DNA of 18,808 nucleotides from FEN-1219 sp037445815. GTDB taxonomy: Bacteria > Pseudomonadota > Gammaproteobacteria > Steroidobacterales > Rariloculaceae. Positions 1-7,325 of this stretch are shown in pieces. The notes beneath the pieces are model-generated. The model was not told the DNA's origin. It saw nothing but the letters and a program-made list of their open reading frames with translations, and ran no database searches. A program made the position numbers and the translations under genes. Numbering within the stretch: position 1 is the stretch's first letter; every line of letters begins with the position of its first letter. Location: NCBI GenBank assembly GCA_037445815.1, contig JBBIJV010000056.1, positions 1-18,808 of the forward strand, in the 5' to 3' direction.

Positions 1-569
1 CCGTGCACGACGAGCCCCAGCGAGCGGGCGCGCTCCGCCGCGGCTTCGATGCGCGCGAGCTCGCGCGCGCCGGCGGGCCCTGCGGCCTCGGCGTACGCAC
101 CCGTGTGCAGCTCGACGACGGGCGCGCCGGCCTCGGCGCTCGCCTCGACTTGGCTCGCATCGGGGTCGATGAAGAGCGACACGCGAATGCCGTGCTGGCC
201 GAGCGCCGCGCACGCATCGGCGACACGCTTCTTCTGCCCCGCCACGTCGAGCCCCCCTTCGGTCGTGAGCTCCTCGCGCCGCTCGGGGACGAGGCAGCAG
301 TCTGACGGCCGGTGCTTGATCGCGAATTCCACCATCGACTCCGTCACGGCCATCTCGAGATTGAGCCGCGTCTGCACGGCGCGCAGCAGCAGCTCGACGT
401 CGCGCGCCTGGATGTGCCGGCGATCCTCGCGCAGGTGCACGGTGATGCTGTCGGCGCCCCACTGCTCGGCGATCAGCGCCGCCGTGACGGGATCCGGGTA
501 ACGCGTATGCCGCGCCTGCCGCAGCGTCGCGACGTGATCGACGTTGACGCCGAGATGTATGGGTTCCAT
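1..569 (-). CDS. pdxJ: Pyridoxine 5'-phosphate synthase PdxJ (C-terminus cut by window edge)
   Basis: PdxJ condenses 1-deoxy-D-xylulose 5-phosphate with 3-amino-2-oxopropyl phosphate to give pyridoxine 5'-phosphate, the last ring-forming step of DXP-dependent vitamin B6 synthesis in the cytosol. The first 189 codons are visible of a family length near 240; the frame is open to the left edge. The N-terminus reads MEPIHLGVNVDHVATLRQAR, the typical PdxJ opening. The strand around residues 43-53 (TVHLREDRRHI) carries the catalytic His45, and NLEMA around residue 72 carries a catalytic Glu. The last visible residues, LGLVVH, fit the strand before the conserved glycine-rich phosphate loop. The ATG lies 9 bases after the recO stop codon, so it should be the next gene of the era-recO-pdxJ operon. 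Confidence 0.95.
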   Translation of the reverse strand, partial: MEPIHLGVNVDHVATLRQARHTRYPDPVTAALIAEQWGADSITVHLREDRRHIQARDVELLLRAVQTRLNLEMAVTESMVEFAIKHRPSDCCLVPERREELTTEGGLDVAGQKKRVADACAALGQHGIRVSLFIDPDASQVEASAEAGAPVVELHTGAYAEAAGPAGARELARIEAAAERARSLGLVVH

Positions 570-578
570 GCGTGCCAC

Positions 579-1307
579 TTACAGTCCGCGACTCACGATG
601 TCCTGCAACACGAGCCGGCTCTTCAAAGGCCGGCCCCCGAGGTGCGCCTTGAGCGCCCGCCCGAGCAGGCGCTGTGCCGTGCGCAAGCTCGCCTCGTCGT
701 CGAGCGAGCGCTGCTTGAGCGCGATCAGATCCCGGCCCGAATACACGTCGGCGTCGGAATCCGCAACGTCGGCGCGGCGAAACCCGTGCTCCACCTCGAA
801 GATATAGCTCGCATCCGCGCGCAGCGGCTCGCCCGTCGTCGCGTCGCTTTCGAGCTCGAGCCCGTATCCGAGCGCACCGAGCAGCTCGAGCTCGAATAGG
901 CGCAGCGTGCGAGCGACTTTTTGCGTGTCAGCTAGCTGCGCGAGGCAGCGACTATAGCAGGAAAAAACGGCGGCGTTCGCGTCGCCGCGCGCCGTGAGCT
1001 TGAGCAGCAGCTCGCTCGCGTAGTAGCCGGCGAGCAACGGCTGTCCTTCGAGCGCATGGCTCGGCCCGTCCGCTTCGACGTGCGTGAGGCGCCCGAGCTC
1101 GCCGCGGCGAATCCATGAGAGCTTGAGCGGCGCGAACGGTTGCAGCAGCGCGCGTTGCCGGCTCCCGGGCCGCCGCGAGCCGCGGGCGACGAGGCCCATG
1201 CGCCCGTGCGTCTCCGTGAGGCACTCGAGCATCTGGCTCGAGTCGCGGTAGGGCCGCTGGTGGAGCACGAAGCCGCGATCGAGCAGAACCTGTTCGCGCT
1301 CGGCCAT
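579..1307 (-). CDS. recO: DNA repair protein RecO
   Basis: RecO works with RecR and RecF to load RecA onto SSB-coated single-stranded DNA at gaps, and it can anneal strands. The product is 242 residues, the usual size. The N-terminus (MAEREQVLLDRGFVLHQRPY) and the following stretch with HGRMGLVARGSRRP are the RecO OB-fold with its basic loop; the rest is the helical domain. The frame is open further upstream to 1502, but that part is arginine/alanine-rich shadow of era. The ATG at 1307 overlaps the era TGA by one base (TGATG), which implies translational coupling and fixes the start. I see no CxxC pair of the kind that binds zinc in some RecO proteins; E. coli RecO also lacks it. Confidence 0.94.
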   Translation of the reverse strand: MAEREQVLLDRGFVLHQRPYRDSSQMLECLTETHGRMGLVARGSRRPGSRQRALLQPFAPLKLSWIRRGELGRLTHVEADGPSHALEGQPLLAGYYASELLLKLTARGDANAAVFSCYSRCLAQLADTQKVARTLRLFELELLGALGYGLELESDATTGEPLRADASYIFEVEHGFRRADVADSDADVYSGRDLIALKQRSLDDEASLRTAQRLLGRALKAHLGGRPLKSRLVLQDIVSRGL

Positions 1308-2215
1308 CAGACTTCGAAGCCGAGCCGCGCGAGCTCGCGCTCGTTGTCGGCCCAGCGCTCGCGCACCTTCACCCAGAGCTCGAGGTGCACGCGCTCGCCG
1401 AGGAGCTTCCTCAATTCCTCGCGAGCCTGCGTGCCGGCCAGCTTCAGCACGCCGCCGCCCTTGCCGATGACGATGCCTTTCTGGCTCTCGCGCTCGAGCC
1501 ACACGAGCGCGTGGACGAGGCGCTGGCCTTCCTCGGTGCGGCCCAGGTGCTCCACCTCCACGGTCAAGCCGTACGGGATTTCCTGGTGCACGAGCGTCAT
1601 GAGCTTCTCGCGGATCGTTTCGGCGATGCGAAACGCGAGATCGCGGTCCGTGACCACGCCCTCCGGAAAGAGTTTCGGTCCGGCGGGCAAGCGCGTGAAG
1701 ATCAGGTCGACGAGCGTACCTAAGTTCTCGCCCGTGAGCGCCGAGACCGGGATGAGCTCGGCGAACGGATGTCGGGACAGCTTATCGAGGGTGGGCAGCA
1801 AGTCGTTCTTGCTCGCGAGCGCGTCGACCTTGTTCAGCACGAGAAACGTGCTCGCGAGCTTGTCGCCGAGCATCTCGATCAGCGCGTGATCCTGGCTCGT
1901 GAGCTTGCCGGCGTCGACGACGAGCAGCGCCAGATCGCAATCTTCGAGCGCCTGGTGGATCTGCCGCGCCATGAGCCGGTGCAGCGCGCGTTTCGTGCGG
2001 CGCGCGTGGCCCGGCGTGTCGATGAAGACGGCCTGGTCGGCAGCGCGGTTCAGCACGCCGAGCACGCGCTGGCGAGTGGTGTGCGGCTTGTCCGTGACGA
2101 TGCTGAGCTTTTCGCCGACGAGCGCGTTCAAAAGCGTCGACTTGCCGACGTTGGGCCGGCCGACGATTGCGACGTAGCCGCAGCGGCCGGTGTCATCGCT
2201 ACTGGGCGCGCTCAC
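1307..2215 (-). CDS. era: GTPase Era
   Basis: Era is an essential GTPase that binds the 3' end of 16S rRNA through a KH domain and acts as a checkpoint in 30S maturation. The product is 302 residues. The G domain shows G1 GRPNVGKS (19-26), the switch region KPHTTRQR (43-50), G3 DTPG (66-69), G4 NKVD (128-131) and G5 SAL (158-160). The C-terminal KH domain has VIGKGG at 249-254. The start is a GTG with GGGAG seven bases upstream; no in-frame ATG precedes it. An ATG 7 bases upstream is in another frame and gives only seven codons. The gene overlaps recO by one base. It usually follows rnc directly, but here a DUF2200 gene intervenes. Confidence 0.96.
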   Translation of the reverse strand: MSAPSSDDTGRCGYVAIVGRPNVGKSTLLNALVGEKLSIVTDKPHTTRQRVLGVLNRAADQAVFIDTPGHARRTKRALHRLMARQIHQALEDCDLALLVVDAGKLTSQDHALIEMLGDKLASTFLVLNKVDALASKNDLLPTLDKLSRHPFAELIPVSALTGENLGTLVDLIFTRLPAGPKLFPEGVVTDRDLAFRIAETIREKLMTLVHQEIPYGLTVEVEHLGRTEEGQRLVHALVWLERESQKGIVIGKGGGVLKLAGTQAREELRKLLGERVHLELWVKVRERWADNERELARLGFEV

Positions 2216-2305
2216 GTGCCATCTCCCGAGGGCGGCTCCGCCCTGCTCCGGATGCTCGTTCGATGCACAAATTCCATTTGTACGCGTTCCTCGGGACGCC
2301 CGGAG
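2216..2305 (-). other. Spacer between DUF2200 gene and era with two small inverted repeats
   Basis: This short spacer holds a GC-rich inverted repeat at 2229-2244 (AGGGCG, four-base loop, CGCCCT). It lies directly upstream of the GGGAG ribosome binding site of era and could form a hairpin in the era leader. A second, AT-rich inverted repeat lies at 2267-2281 (ACAAAT, TCC, ATTTGT). Neither is followed by a T-run, so neither looks like an intrinsic terminator. No clear promoter for era could be placed. Confidence 0.35.
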
Positions 2306-2656
2306 CTACTGCCGAAGAATCTTCTCCATGGCCTTACCTTTGGCGAGCTCGTCGATCAGCTTGTCCAGGTAGCGTACTTTTCTCATCAACGGATCTTCGA
2401 TGTCTTCGACGCGGACGCCGCATACTACGCCTTTGATCAGCAAGCTGTTCGGATGGAACCGCGGGGCTTCCGTAAGGAAGGTTTCGAGGTCGGTCTCCTG
2501 CTCGAGCTGCTGCCGTAGACCCGCTCGGTCGTAGCCCGTAAGCCAGCAGATGATCTCGTCGACCTCCTCTCTCGTACGGCTCTTCCGTTCGGCCTTTTGC
2601 ACGTACATCGTATAGATCCGCGCAAACGGCGTAGCAAAGATGCGATGTTTCGCCAT
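2306..2656 (-). CDS. DUF2200 family protein
   Basis: A 116-residue cytosolic protein of the DUF2200 family, which has no established biochemical function. Recognition rests on the family-like opening MAKHRIFATPFARIYTMYVQ, then KAERKSRTREEVDEIICWLT, and the C-terminal block with LIKGVVCGVRVEDIEDP and LIDELAKGKAMEKILR. It is predicted soluble, with no signal peptide or membrane segment. Two ATGs are adjacent (2659 and 2656) and GAGGA lies 6 or 9 bases upstream; I chose the second because the family starts MAKHRIF, so the alternative adds one Met. The gene splits the usual rnc-era pair and is visibly less GC-rich than its neighbours, which suggests a later insertion. The 238 bases upstream (2657-2894) hold no further gene and no promoter I can defend. 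Confidence 0.85.
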   Translation of the reverse strand: MAKHRIFATPFARIYTMYVQKAERKSRTREEVDEIICWLTGYDRAGLRQQLEQETDLETFLTEAPRFHPNSLLIKGVVCGVRVEDIEDPLMRKVRYLDKLIDELAKGKAMEKILRQ

Positions 2657-2894
2657 CATAATGAGTCCTCGTAAACCGTACGTCGCGTGTTGTGTACTGC
2701 GGTGCACGATTCAGCGTACACCGGGCTCCCCGCGATGCCCATCGAGCGCCGGCATCATGTCATAGTCCGGCGGCCGTCGATCATTCGGGATCGCGCGAGG
2801 TCAGCCGCCGAACGTAAGGAGTCCACCTACGTACAACGGGCGAAGCGCCGTCCCGGCTGGTAAGTCGCGATTGTTGTCTCGCGCAGCGTGCGCT

Positions 2895-3581
2895 TCAGCT
2901 GCTTGGCTGCCCCGCCAGCAGCACGAGCATCGCTGCGGCGGCGTCTTGCTCCGCCGCGCGGCGGCTGCGTCCTCGACCGGTGGAGCGAGCGTTCCTTTCT
3001 CGAACTTCGCATTCGACGACGAACGTCTGTTCGTGGTCGCGGCCCTGGACGGCCGTCACGGCGTACGACGGCAGAGGCAGACCTCTGCCTTGCAACCACT
3101 CCTGGAGCCGCGTTTTCGCATCCTTCAGCGCCGCGGCGTCGGGCAAGCTCTGGAGCTGCTCGGCGAACATGAGGTCGACGACGGCCTCCGCCGCCGCCGT
3201 TCCGCCGTCGAGCAGCACGGCGCCGACCAACGCTTCCACGGCATCGGCCAGGATCGCCGCGCGCTGCGCGCCGCCCGTACGCACCTCGCCGGGCCCGAGC
3301 GTGAGCTGCGAGTCGACGCCGAGCCGCTGGCCGATCGCGGCCAGCGTCGGCTCCCTGACGAGCGCGGCGCGCGCGCGGCTCAGGTCGCCTTCGGTGTCGT
3401 CGCGGCGCAGCTCGAAAAGCCGCCGCGCGATCGCGAAATTCAGGAACGCGTCGCCGAGGTATTCGAGACGCTCGTTGTTGTTCTTGGAGGCGCTGCGGTG
3501 CGTCAGCGCGAGATCGAGGAGGTCCGCGTCCTTGAACGTGTACTCGAGCTGCGCCTCGGCCCAGCGGCCGCGGGCATTCAC
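2895..3581 (-). CDS. rnc: Ribonuclease III
   Basis: RNase III cleaves double-stranded RNA to process the rRNA precursor and to control several mRNAs. The product is 228 residues, the usual size. The nuclease signature NERLEYLGDAFL spans residues 36-47, giving metal-binding Glu37, Glu40 and Asp44; Asp113 and Glu116 in LADAVEALVG complete the active site. A C-terminal double-stranded RNA-binding domain follows from about residue 150, ending with the helix RRAAEQDAAAAML. The start is GTG, sharing four bases (GTGA) with the end of the DUF4845 gene, which indicates coupled translation. An ATG four bases later is out of frame. Confidence 0.95.
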   Translation of the reverse strand: MNARGRWAEAQLEYTFKDADLLDLALTHRSASKNNNERLEYLGDAFLNFAIARRLFELRRDDTEGDLSRARAALVREPTLAAIGQRLGVDSQLTLGPGEVRTGGAQRAAILADAVEALVGAVLLDGGTAAAEAVVDLMFAEQLQSLPDAAALKDAKTRLQEWLQGRGLPLPSYAVTAVQGRDHEQTFVVECEVRERNARSTGRGRSRRAAEQDAAAAMLVLLAGQPSS

Positions 3582-3952
3582 CGTCTGATCTCGACCTGCT
3601 TGTCGTACGCCACCATCAAGTAGATGTCGGCCACGTAAGCAGCCTTTTCCTCGTACTGCACGCGCAGCGAGTATCCGTTCTTGCTCTGCGTGATCTTCAT
3701 GTCGTCGGGGTTCAAGTTGATGTCCTCCACCGAGAACCGGCGCGCGAGCTCGTTGCGGATGCTCGTCGGCGTGGCGTTCTGGCCGCTCATCTCGCGCTGG
3801 ACGTCCTCGAGAATCGTGCTCATTCGCATGTTCTTGATGTACATCGGCGTCACCTTCATGACGGCGAGGCCGACAATGCCGACGAGTGTCGCGAGAATCA
3901 GGAAACCGAGCGCGGTGATGCCCTCTTGCGCGTGCCGTGTCGGCGCCATCAT
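3578..3952 (-). CDS. DUF4845 single-pass membrane protein
   Basis: A 124-residue protein of the DUF4845 family, commonly encoded between lepB and rnc in beta- and gammaproteobacteria; its function is not established. After a short polar N-terminus it has one hydrophobic segment (GFLILATLVGIVGLAVMKV, about residues 16-34), then a soluble part of about 85 residues, probably periplasmic. The N-terminal hydrophobic segment resembles that of pilin-like proteins. Two tandem ATGs exist. The first (3952) overlaps the lepB stop by four bases (ATGA), the second by one; I chose the first. The frame stays open upstream to 4009, but that part is lepB shadow. Its end overlaps rnc by four bases. Confidence 0.88.
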   Translation of the reverse strand: MMAPTRHAQEGITALGFLILATLVGIVGLAVMKVTPMYIKNMRMSTILEDVQREMSGQNATPTSIRNELARRFSVEDINLNPDDMKITQSKNGYSLRVQYEEKAAYVADIYLMVAYDKQVEIRR

Positions 3953-4740
3953 TCGATTCCCGTGCCGATGCGATCCCATTGCGGTCCTCCTTCGGACGGC
4001 CGCCGCCAATTCATCCAGACGCCCGTCGCGCGTCCGACCAGATTCCCTTCCGGCACGAACCCGACTTCATCGTAACGGCCGTCCTGACTGTTATCCCGAT
4101 GGTCGCCCATCATGAAGTAGTGCCCGGCCGGCACCTCGTACGTGCCGCCCTTGCTGAGCACACCCTGAGTCAACAAGACGCGGTGCCTGTGCTCCCCGAG
4201 CTGCTCCCAACCGAGCACCGTGCCGGGCTCTTCCTTGTACGGCCCGACCACCTCGATCGGAATCGGCTCGCCGTTGATCGTAATCCGCTTGTCGGCCGGA
4301 TCGTATTCGACTACGTCACCCGGCAACCCTACGACTCGCTTGACGTAGTTCACGCTCGGGTCCGACGGCAGCCTGAAGACGACGACGTCGCCGCGCTCGG
4401 GCTCGCCGATCTCGACGATTTTGGTATTTATAACCGGCAGTCGTAAGCCATACGCGAACTTGTTCACAAAAATGAAGTCGCCGGTCAGGAGCGTCGGTGT
4501 CATCGAAGGCGACGGGATGCGGAACGGCTCGAACAGAAACGAGCGGATCACGAGCACGATCAACAATATCGGGAAGAACGACTTGGCGTACTCGACGGCG
4601 ACCGGCTCCCTGACCTGCTCGCCGCGCGCCGCCCGCGCGATGCGCCCTCGCTTCAGAAACAGCGCGTCGAAACCCGCGATGACGCCCGCCAGCCCCGTGA
4701 GCACGACTATGATGAGCGCGAAATCGAGATTAACCGGCAT
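3949..4740 (-). CDS. lepB: Signal peptidase I
   Basis: LepB is the inner-membrane protease that removes signal peptides from secreted proteins with a Ser/Lys dyad. The product is 263 residues. Two N-terminal membrane segments lie at about residues 6-28 and 53-68. The catalytic serine is Ser79 in PSPSMTPTL, and the general-base lysine is Lys134 in YVKRVVGLPGD. Box E is GDHRDNSQDGR near residue 213, against the common GDNRDNSxDSR. Proline replaces the usual glycine in the PSGSM motif; this is a mild variation that leaves the serine intact. The gene starts 21 bases after the lepA stop codon, the classic lepA-lepB arrangement. Confidence 0.96.
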   Translation of the reverse strand: MPVNLDFALIIVVLTGLAGVIAGFDALFLKRGRIARAARGEQVREPVAVEYAKSFFPILLIVLVIRSFLFEPFRIPSPSMTPTLLTGDFIFVNKFAYGLRLPVINTKIVEIGEPERGDVVVFRLPSDPSVNYVKRVVGLPGDVVEYDPADKRITINGEPIPIEVVGPYKEEPGTVLGWEQLGEHRHRVLLTQGVLSKGGTYEVPAGHYFMMGDHRDNSQDGRYDEVGFVPEGNLVGRATGVWMNWRRPSEGGPQWDRIGTGIE

Positions 4741-4761
4741 GAGAGGTGCGAGCCCTCGCAG

Positions 4762-6555
4762 TCACTTTTTGTCCACGCGCAGCACGGCGAGAAACGCCTC
4801 CTGCGGAATTTCCACGGAGCCTACCTGCTTCATGCGCTTCTTGCCCGCCTTTTGCTTCTCGAGCAGCTTGCGCTTACGCGTCACGTCGCCGCCGTAGAGC
4901 TTCGCCGTCACGTCCTTGCGATAGGCCTTCACGGTCGAGCGCGCGATGATCTGCGAGCCGATGGCCGCCTGCACGGCAACCTCGAACTGCTGCCGCGGGA
5001 TGACTTCCTTCAGCGTTTCGACGATCTGGCGCCCCTTCCGTTCGATGCCGTCGCGGTGGCCGATGAACGCCATTGCGTCCACCTTTTCCTTGTTGATGAG
5101 AATATCGAGCTTGACGAGCGGCGCCGGATCGAAGCGCAGGAATTGGTAGTCGAACGATGCGTAGCCGCGAGTCGCCGACTTCAACCGATCGAAGAAATCA
5201 AGCACGACCTCGGCGAGAGGCAGCTCGAACTCGATCTGCACCTGCTTGCCCGAGTACTGCATTCGCTTCTGCGTGCCGCGCTTCTCGATGCAGAGTTGAA
5301 TGACGGCGCCCACGTATTCCTGCGGCACGAAAATGCTCGCGAGAATGATCGGCTCGCGGATCTCGCGAATCTTGCTGGGCTCGGGCAAGTCGGCCGGATT
5401 CTCGACCTTGATCGTCTCGCCCGTCGTCGTCTCCACCTCGTAGACGACGGTCGGCGCCGTCGTGATCAGCGACAAATCGTGCTCGCGCTCGAGCCGCTCC
5501 TGAATGATCTCCATGTGCAGCAGACCCAGGAACCCGCACCGCATGCCGAACCCGAGCGCGGCGCTGACCTCGGGCTCGAACGTCAAGGACGAGTCGTTCA
5601 GCGCGAGCTTCTGCAGCGCCTCGCGAAACTTCTCGTAGTCCTCGGAGACGACGGGGAACATGCCGGCAAAGACGCGCGGCTGGATTTTCTTGAAGCCCGG
5701 CAGCGCCGGCACGTTCGGCACGTTGGCGTCGACGATCGTGTCGCCGACGGGCGCCGCGTTGATCTCGCGGATCGCCGCAATCAGGAACCCCACCTCGCCG
5801 GCCCTGAGCTCCGTTCGCTCCGCGGCGCGCGGAGTGAACACGCCGAGCCGCTCGACTTCGTACTTGCGCTGCGTCGAATGGACGACGATACGCGCGCCTT
5901 TGCGAACGACGCCGTTCACGACGCGCACGAGCGAAACGACGCCCGCGTAGCTGTCGAACCACGAGTCGATGATCAGCGCTTGCAGCGGCCCATCCACGCT
6001 GCCGCGCGGCGGCGGAATACGCGCGACGATGTGCTCGAGCAGCTCGTCGACGCCGAGCCCCGTCTTGGCGCTGATCCTGACGGCGTCCTTGGCCTCGATC
6101 CCAATGATGTCCTCGATCTGGCCGATCACGCGCTCCGCATCGGCCGTCGGCAGATCGATCTTGTTGATGACGGGCAAAACTTCGAGGCCCTGCTCGATGG
6201 CCGTGTAGCAATTCGCCACACTCTGCGCCTCCACGCCCTGGCCCGCATCCACGACGAGCAGCGCGCCCTCGCAAGCGGCGAGCGACCGCGACACCTCGTA
6301 GGAGAAATCCACGTGCCCCGGCGTGTCGATCAGATTGATTTGATAGTCGTGTCCGTCGCGGGCTTTGTAGACGAGCGCCACGCTCTGCGCTTTGATCGTG
6401 ATGCCGCGCTCGCGCTCGAGGTCCATGGAGTCGAGCACTTGGTTTTCCATCTCGCGCTCGGTCAATCCGCCGCACAATTGAATGAGCCGGTCGGCGAGCG
6501 TGGACTTGCCGTGATCGACGTGAGCGATGATCGAGAAATTGCGGATCCGTTCCAT
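4762..6555 (-). CDS. lepA: Elongation factor 4 (LepA)
   Basis: LepA is a ribosome-bound translational GTPase related to EF-G, implicated in back-translocation and initiation or ribosome biogenesis. The product is 597 residues, full length. G1 is AHVDHGKST (11-19), G3 is DTPGHVDF (77-84) and G4 is NKID (131-134). The EF-G-like domains follow, then the LepA-specific C-terminal domain with the lysine-rich end TAKLYGGDVTRKRKLLEKQK. The start MERIRNFSIIAHVDHGKST matches the family exactly. No strong ribosome binding site is visible. A TATAAT hexamer lies about 30 bases upstream. Long open frames on the opposite strand here are shadows caused by GC-biased codons. Confidence 0.97.
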   Translation of the reverse strand: MERIRNFSIIAHVDHGKSTLADRLIQLCGGLTEREMENQVLDSMDLERERGITIKAQSVALVYKARDGHDYQINLIDTPGHVDFSYEVSRSLAACEGALLVVDAGQGVEAQSVANCYTAIEQGLEVLPVINKIDLPTADAERVIGQIEDIIGIEAKDAVRISAKTGLGVDELLEHIVARIPPPRGSVDGPLQALIIDSWFDSYAGVVSLVRVVNGVVRKGARIVVHSTQRKYEVERLGVFTPRAAERTELRAGEVGFLIAAIREINAAPVGDTIVDANVPNVPALPGFKKIQPRVFAGMFPVVSEDYEKFREALQKLALNDSSLTFEPEVSAALGFGMRCGFLGLLHMEIIQERLEREHDLSLITTAPTVVYEVETTTGETIKVENPADLPEPSKIREIREPIILASIFVPQEYVGAVIQLCIEKRGTQKRMQYSGKQVQIEFELPLAEVVLDFFDRLKSATRGYASFDYQFLRFDPAPLVKLDILINKEKVDAMAFIGHRDGIERKGRQIVETLKEVIPRQQFEVAVQAAIGSQIIARSTVKAYRKDVTAKLYGGDVTRKRKLLEKQKAGKKRMKQVGSVEIPQEAFLAVLRVDKK

Positions 6556-6584
6556 GGTGCGTAGGTGGCGCGGCGGCGGCGCGG

Positions 6585-6590
6585 ATTATA
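6585..6590 (-). promoter_or_regulatory. Candidate -10 box upstream of lepA
   Basis: On the minus strand the lepA leader contains a perfect TATAAT, followed 29 bases later by the lepA ATG. It sits in an 88-base gap, the largest within this rpoE-to-lepB stretch, so an internal promoter for lepA-lepB is plausible. No good -35 hexamer is visible at 16-18 bases upstream, so the call is tentative. Confidence 0.4.
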
Positions 6591-6643
6591 AGCGCATCGC
6601 CGCCAAACCGCGGCCTTTCTGCGCCGGCGGCCCGTGCTCGGGG

Positions 6644-6892
6644 CTACACCGACCCGAGATACTCGAGAACGCGCTCGCGATCCAGCGGGTAGCCCGAGAT
6701 CTCGACGTCGCCGGCCGCGAGCACCGGGATACGGAGCCCGTAGCGGCGCTCGAGCGCCACGCTCGAGTCGACGTCGACTTTCTCGACCGCGACGTCGGGT
6801 CCGAGCAAGGGCAGGAGCTCGTCGAGCAGCGCCTCGCAGAGGTGGCACTCGGGGCGGCTGTACAGCGTGAGCTTGCGCACGGAACGGCTCAT
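6644..6892 (-). CDS. Glutaredoxin-like protein (DUF836 type)
   Basis: A small thioredoxin-fold protein of 82 residues. The redox motif is CHLC (Cys16-His-Leu-Cys19) after the first strand KLTLYSRPE. The cis-proline strand RIPVLAAGD follows near residues 54-62, and the chain ends with a helix LDRERVLEYLG. This is the layout of the DUF836 glutaredoxin-like family. Its substrate is unknown; a disulfide or mixed-thiol exchange role in the cytosol is inferred from the CxxC. The ATG overlaps the rseC stop by four bases (ATGA), so it belongs to the rpoE-rseABC transcript. In related clusters the periplasmic protease gene mucD often lies in this region, but here it is absent. The open frame upstream of 6892 is rseC shadow. 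Confidence 0.85.
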   Translation of the reverse strand: MSRSVRKLTLYSRPECHLCEALLDELLPLLGPDVAVEKVDVDSSVALERRYGLRIPVLAAGDVEISGYPLDRERVLEYLGSV

Positions 6893-7311
6893 TCGACGAG
6901 GCGCACGGCGAGCCGGCGCAGCGTGGCGCGTTCGAGCCGGCGGCGCAGCGGCGCGGCGACGACGAGAGACGCGGCGAATGCGGCCGCCGCGCCTCCCGCG
7001 GCCGACAGGTCCGAGCCCAAGAGCGCCGCGCCCGCGGCGCCGCCAGCAAGGAGCGCGCCAAGCGGCAAGCCGTAGACGAGTGCCGCTCCGAGCAGCACGT
7101 AGCGCTCGGGCAGCGTGACGGCCACGGCGGCACCGATCGGCAGCGCGCCGCTCGCGCGCAGCGTGAGCCGTTCGCTGTGCGGCACTCGATGCCAGAGGCA
7201 TGCGCCGGAGCAGCCCTCGCAACGCTTCGGCGGCGCAATCTCGACGGTCACGCCGTCCGAGTCGGATTTCCGGACGACACCGAGCGCGCTGCAGCCGTGA
7301 GCCGAGATCAA
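6889..7311 (-). CDS. rseC: RseC/SoxR-reducing family membrane protein
   Basis: RseC-family proteins sit in the inner membrane, modulate sigma-E signalling in E. coli and take part in reducing SoxR with the Rsx/Rnf complex. The product is 140 residues. The N-terminal cytosolic part has a cysteine cluster, Cys31, Cys34 and Cys38 in KRCEGCSGACLW, plus Cys7. Two hydrophobic segments follow at about 71-97 and 103-121, then a basic tail. No ATG or GTG lies at a plausible N-terminus. The frame starts best at a TTG (7311) with GAGGAG six bases upstream, 14 bases after the rseB stop codon. The frame remains open well upstream, but that part is rseB shadow. The product keeps the cysteines and the two-segment topology of the family. 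Confidence 0.85.
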   Translation of the reverse strand: MISAHGCSALGVVRKSDSDGVTVEIAPPKRCEGCSGACLWHRVPHSERLTLRASGALPIGAAVAVTLPERYVLLGAALVYGLPLGALLAGGAAGAALLGSDLSAAGGAAAAFAASLVVAAPLRRRLERATLRRLAVRLVE

Positions 7312-7325
7312 AAACGCTCCTCGCG

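Noticed and set aside
579..1502. Extended recO product of 307 residues
   Set aside because: The extra 65 N-terminal residues are arginine/alanine-rich and antiparallel-frame shadow of era; the ATG at 1307 matches the RecO family and overlaps the era stop.
2199..2222. ATG 7 bases upstream of the era GTG as the start of era or of a leader peptide
   Set aside because: It is out of frame with era, encodes only seven codons, and the GGGAG abuts it with no spacing, which suits the GTG instead.
4852..6564. Plus-strand open frame of 570 codons antisense to lepA
   Set aside because: It is a shadow of high-GC lepA codons: arginine/leucine/aspartate-rich, no recognisable motif, and lepA itself is certain.
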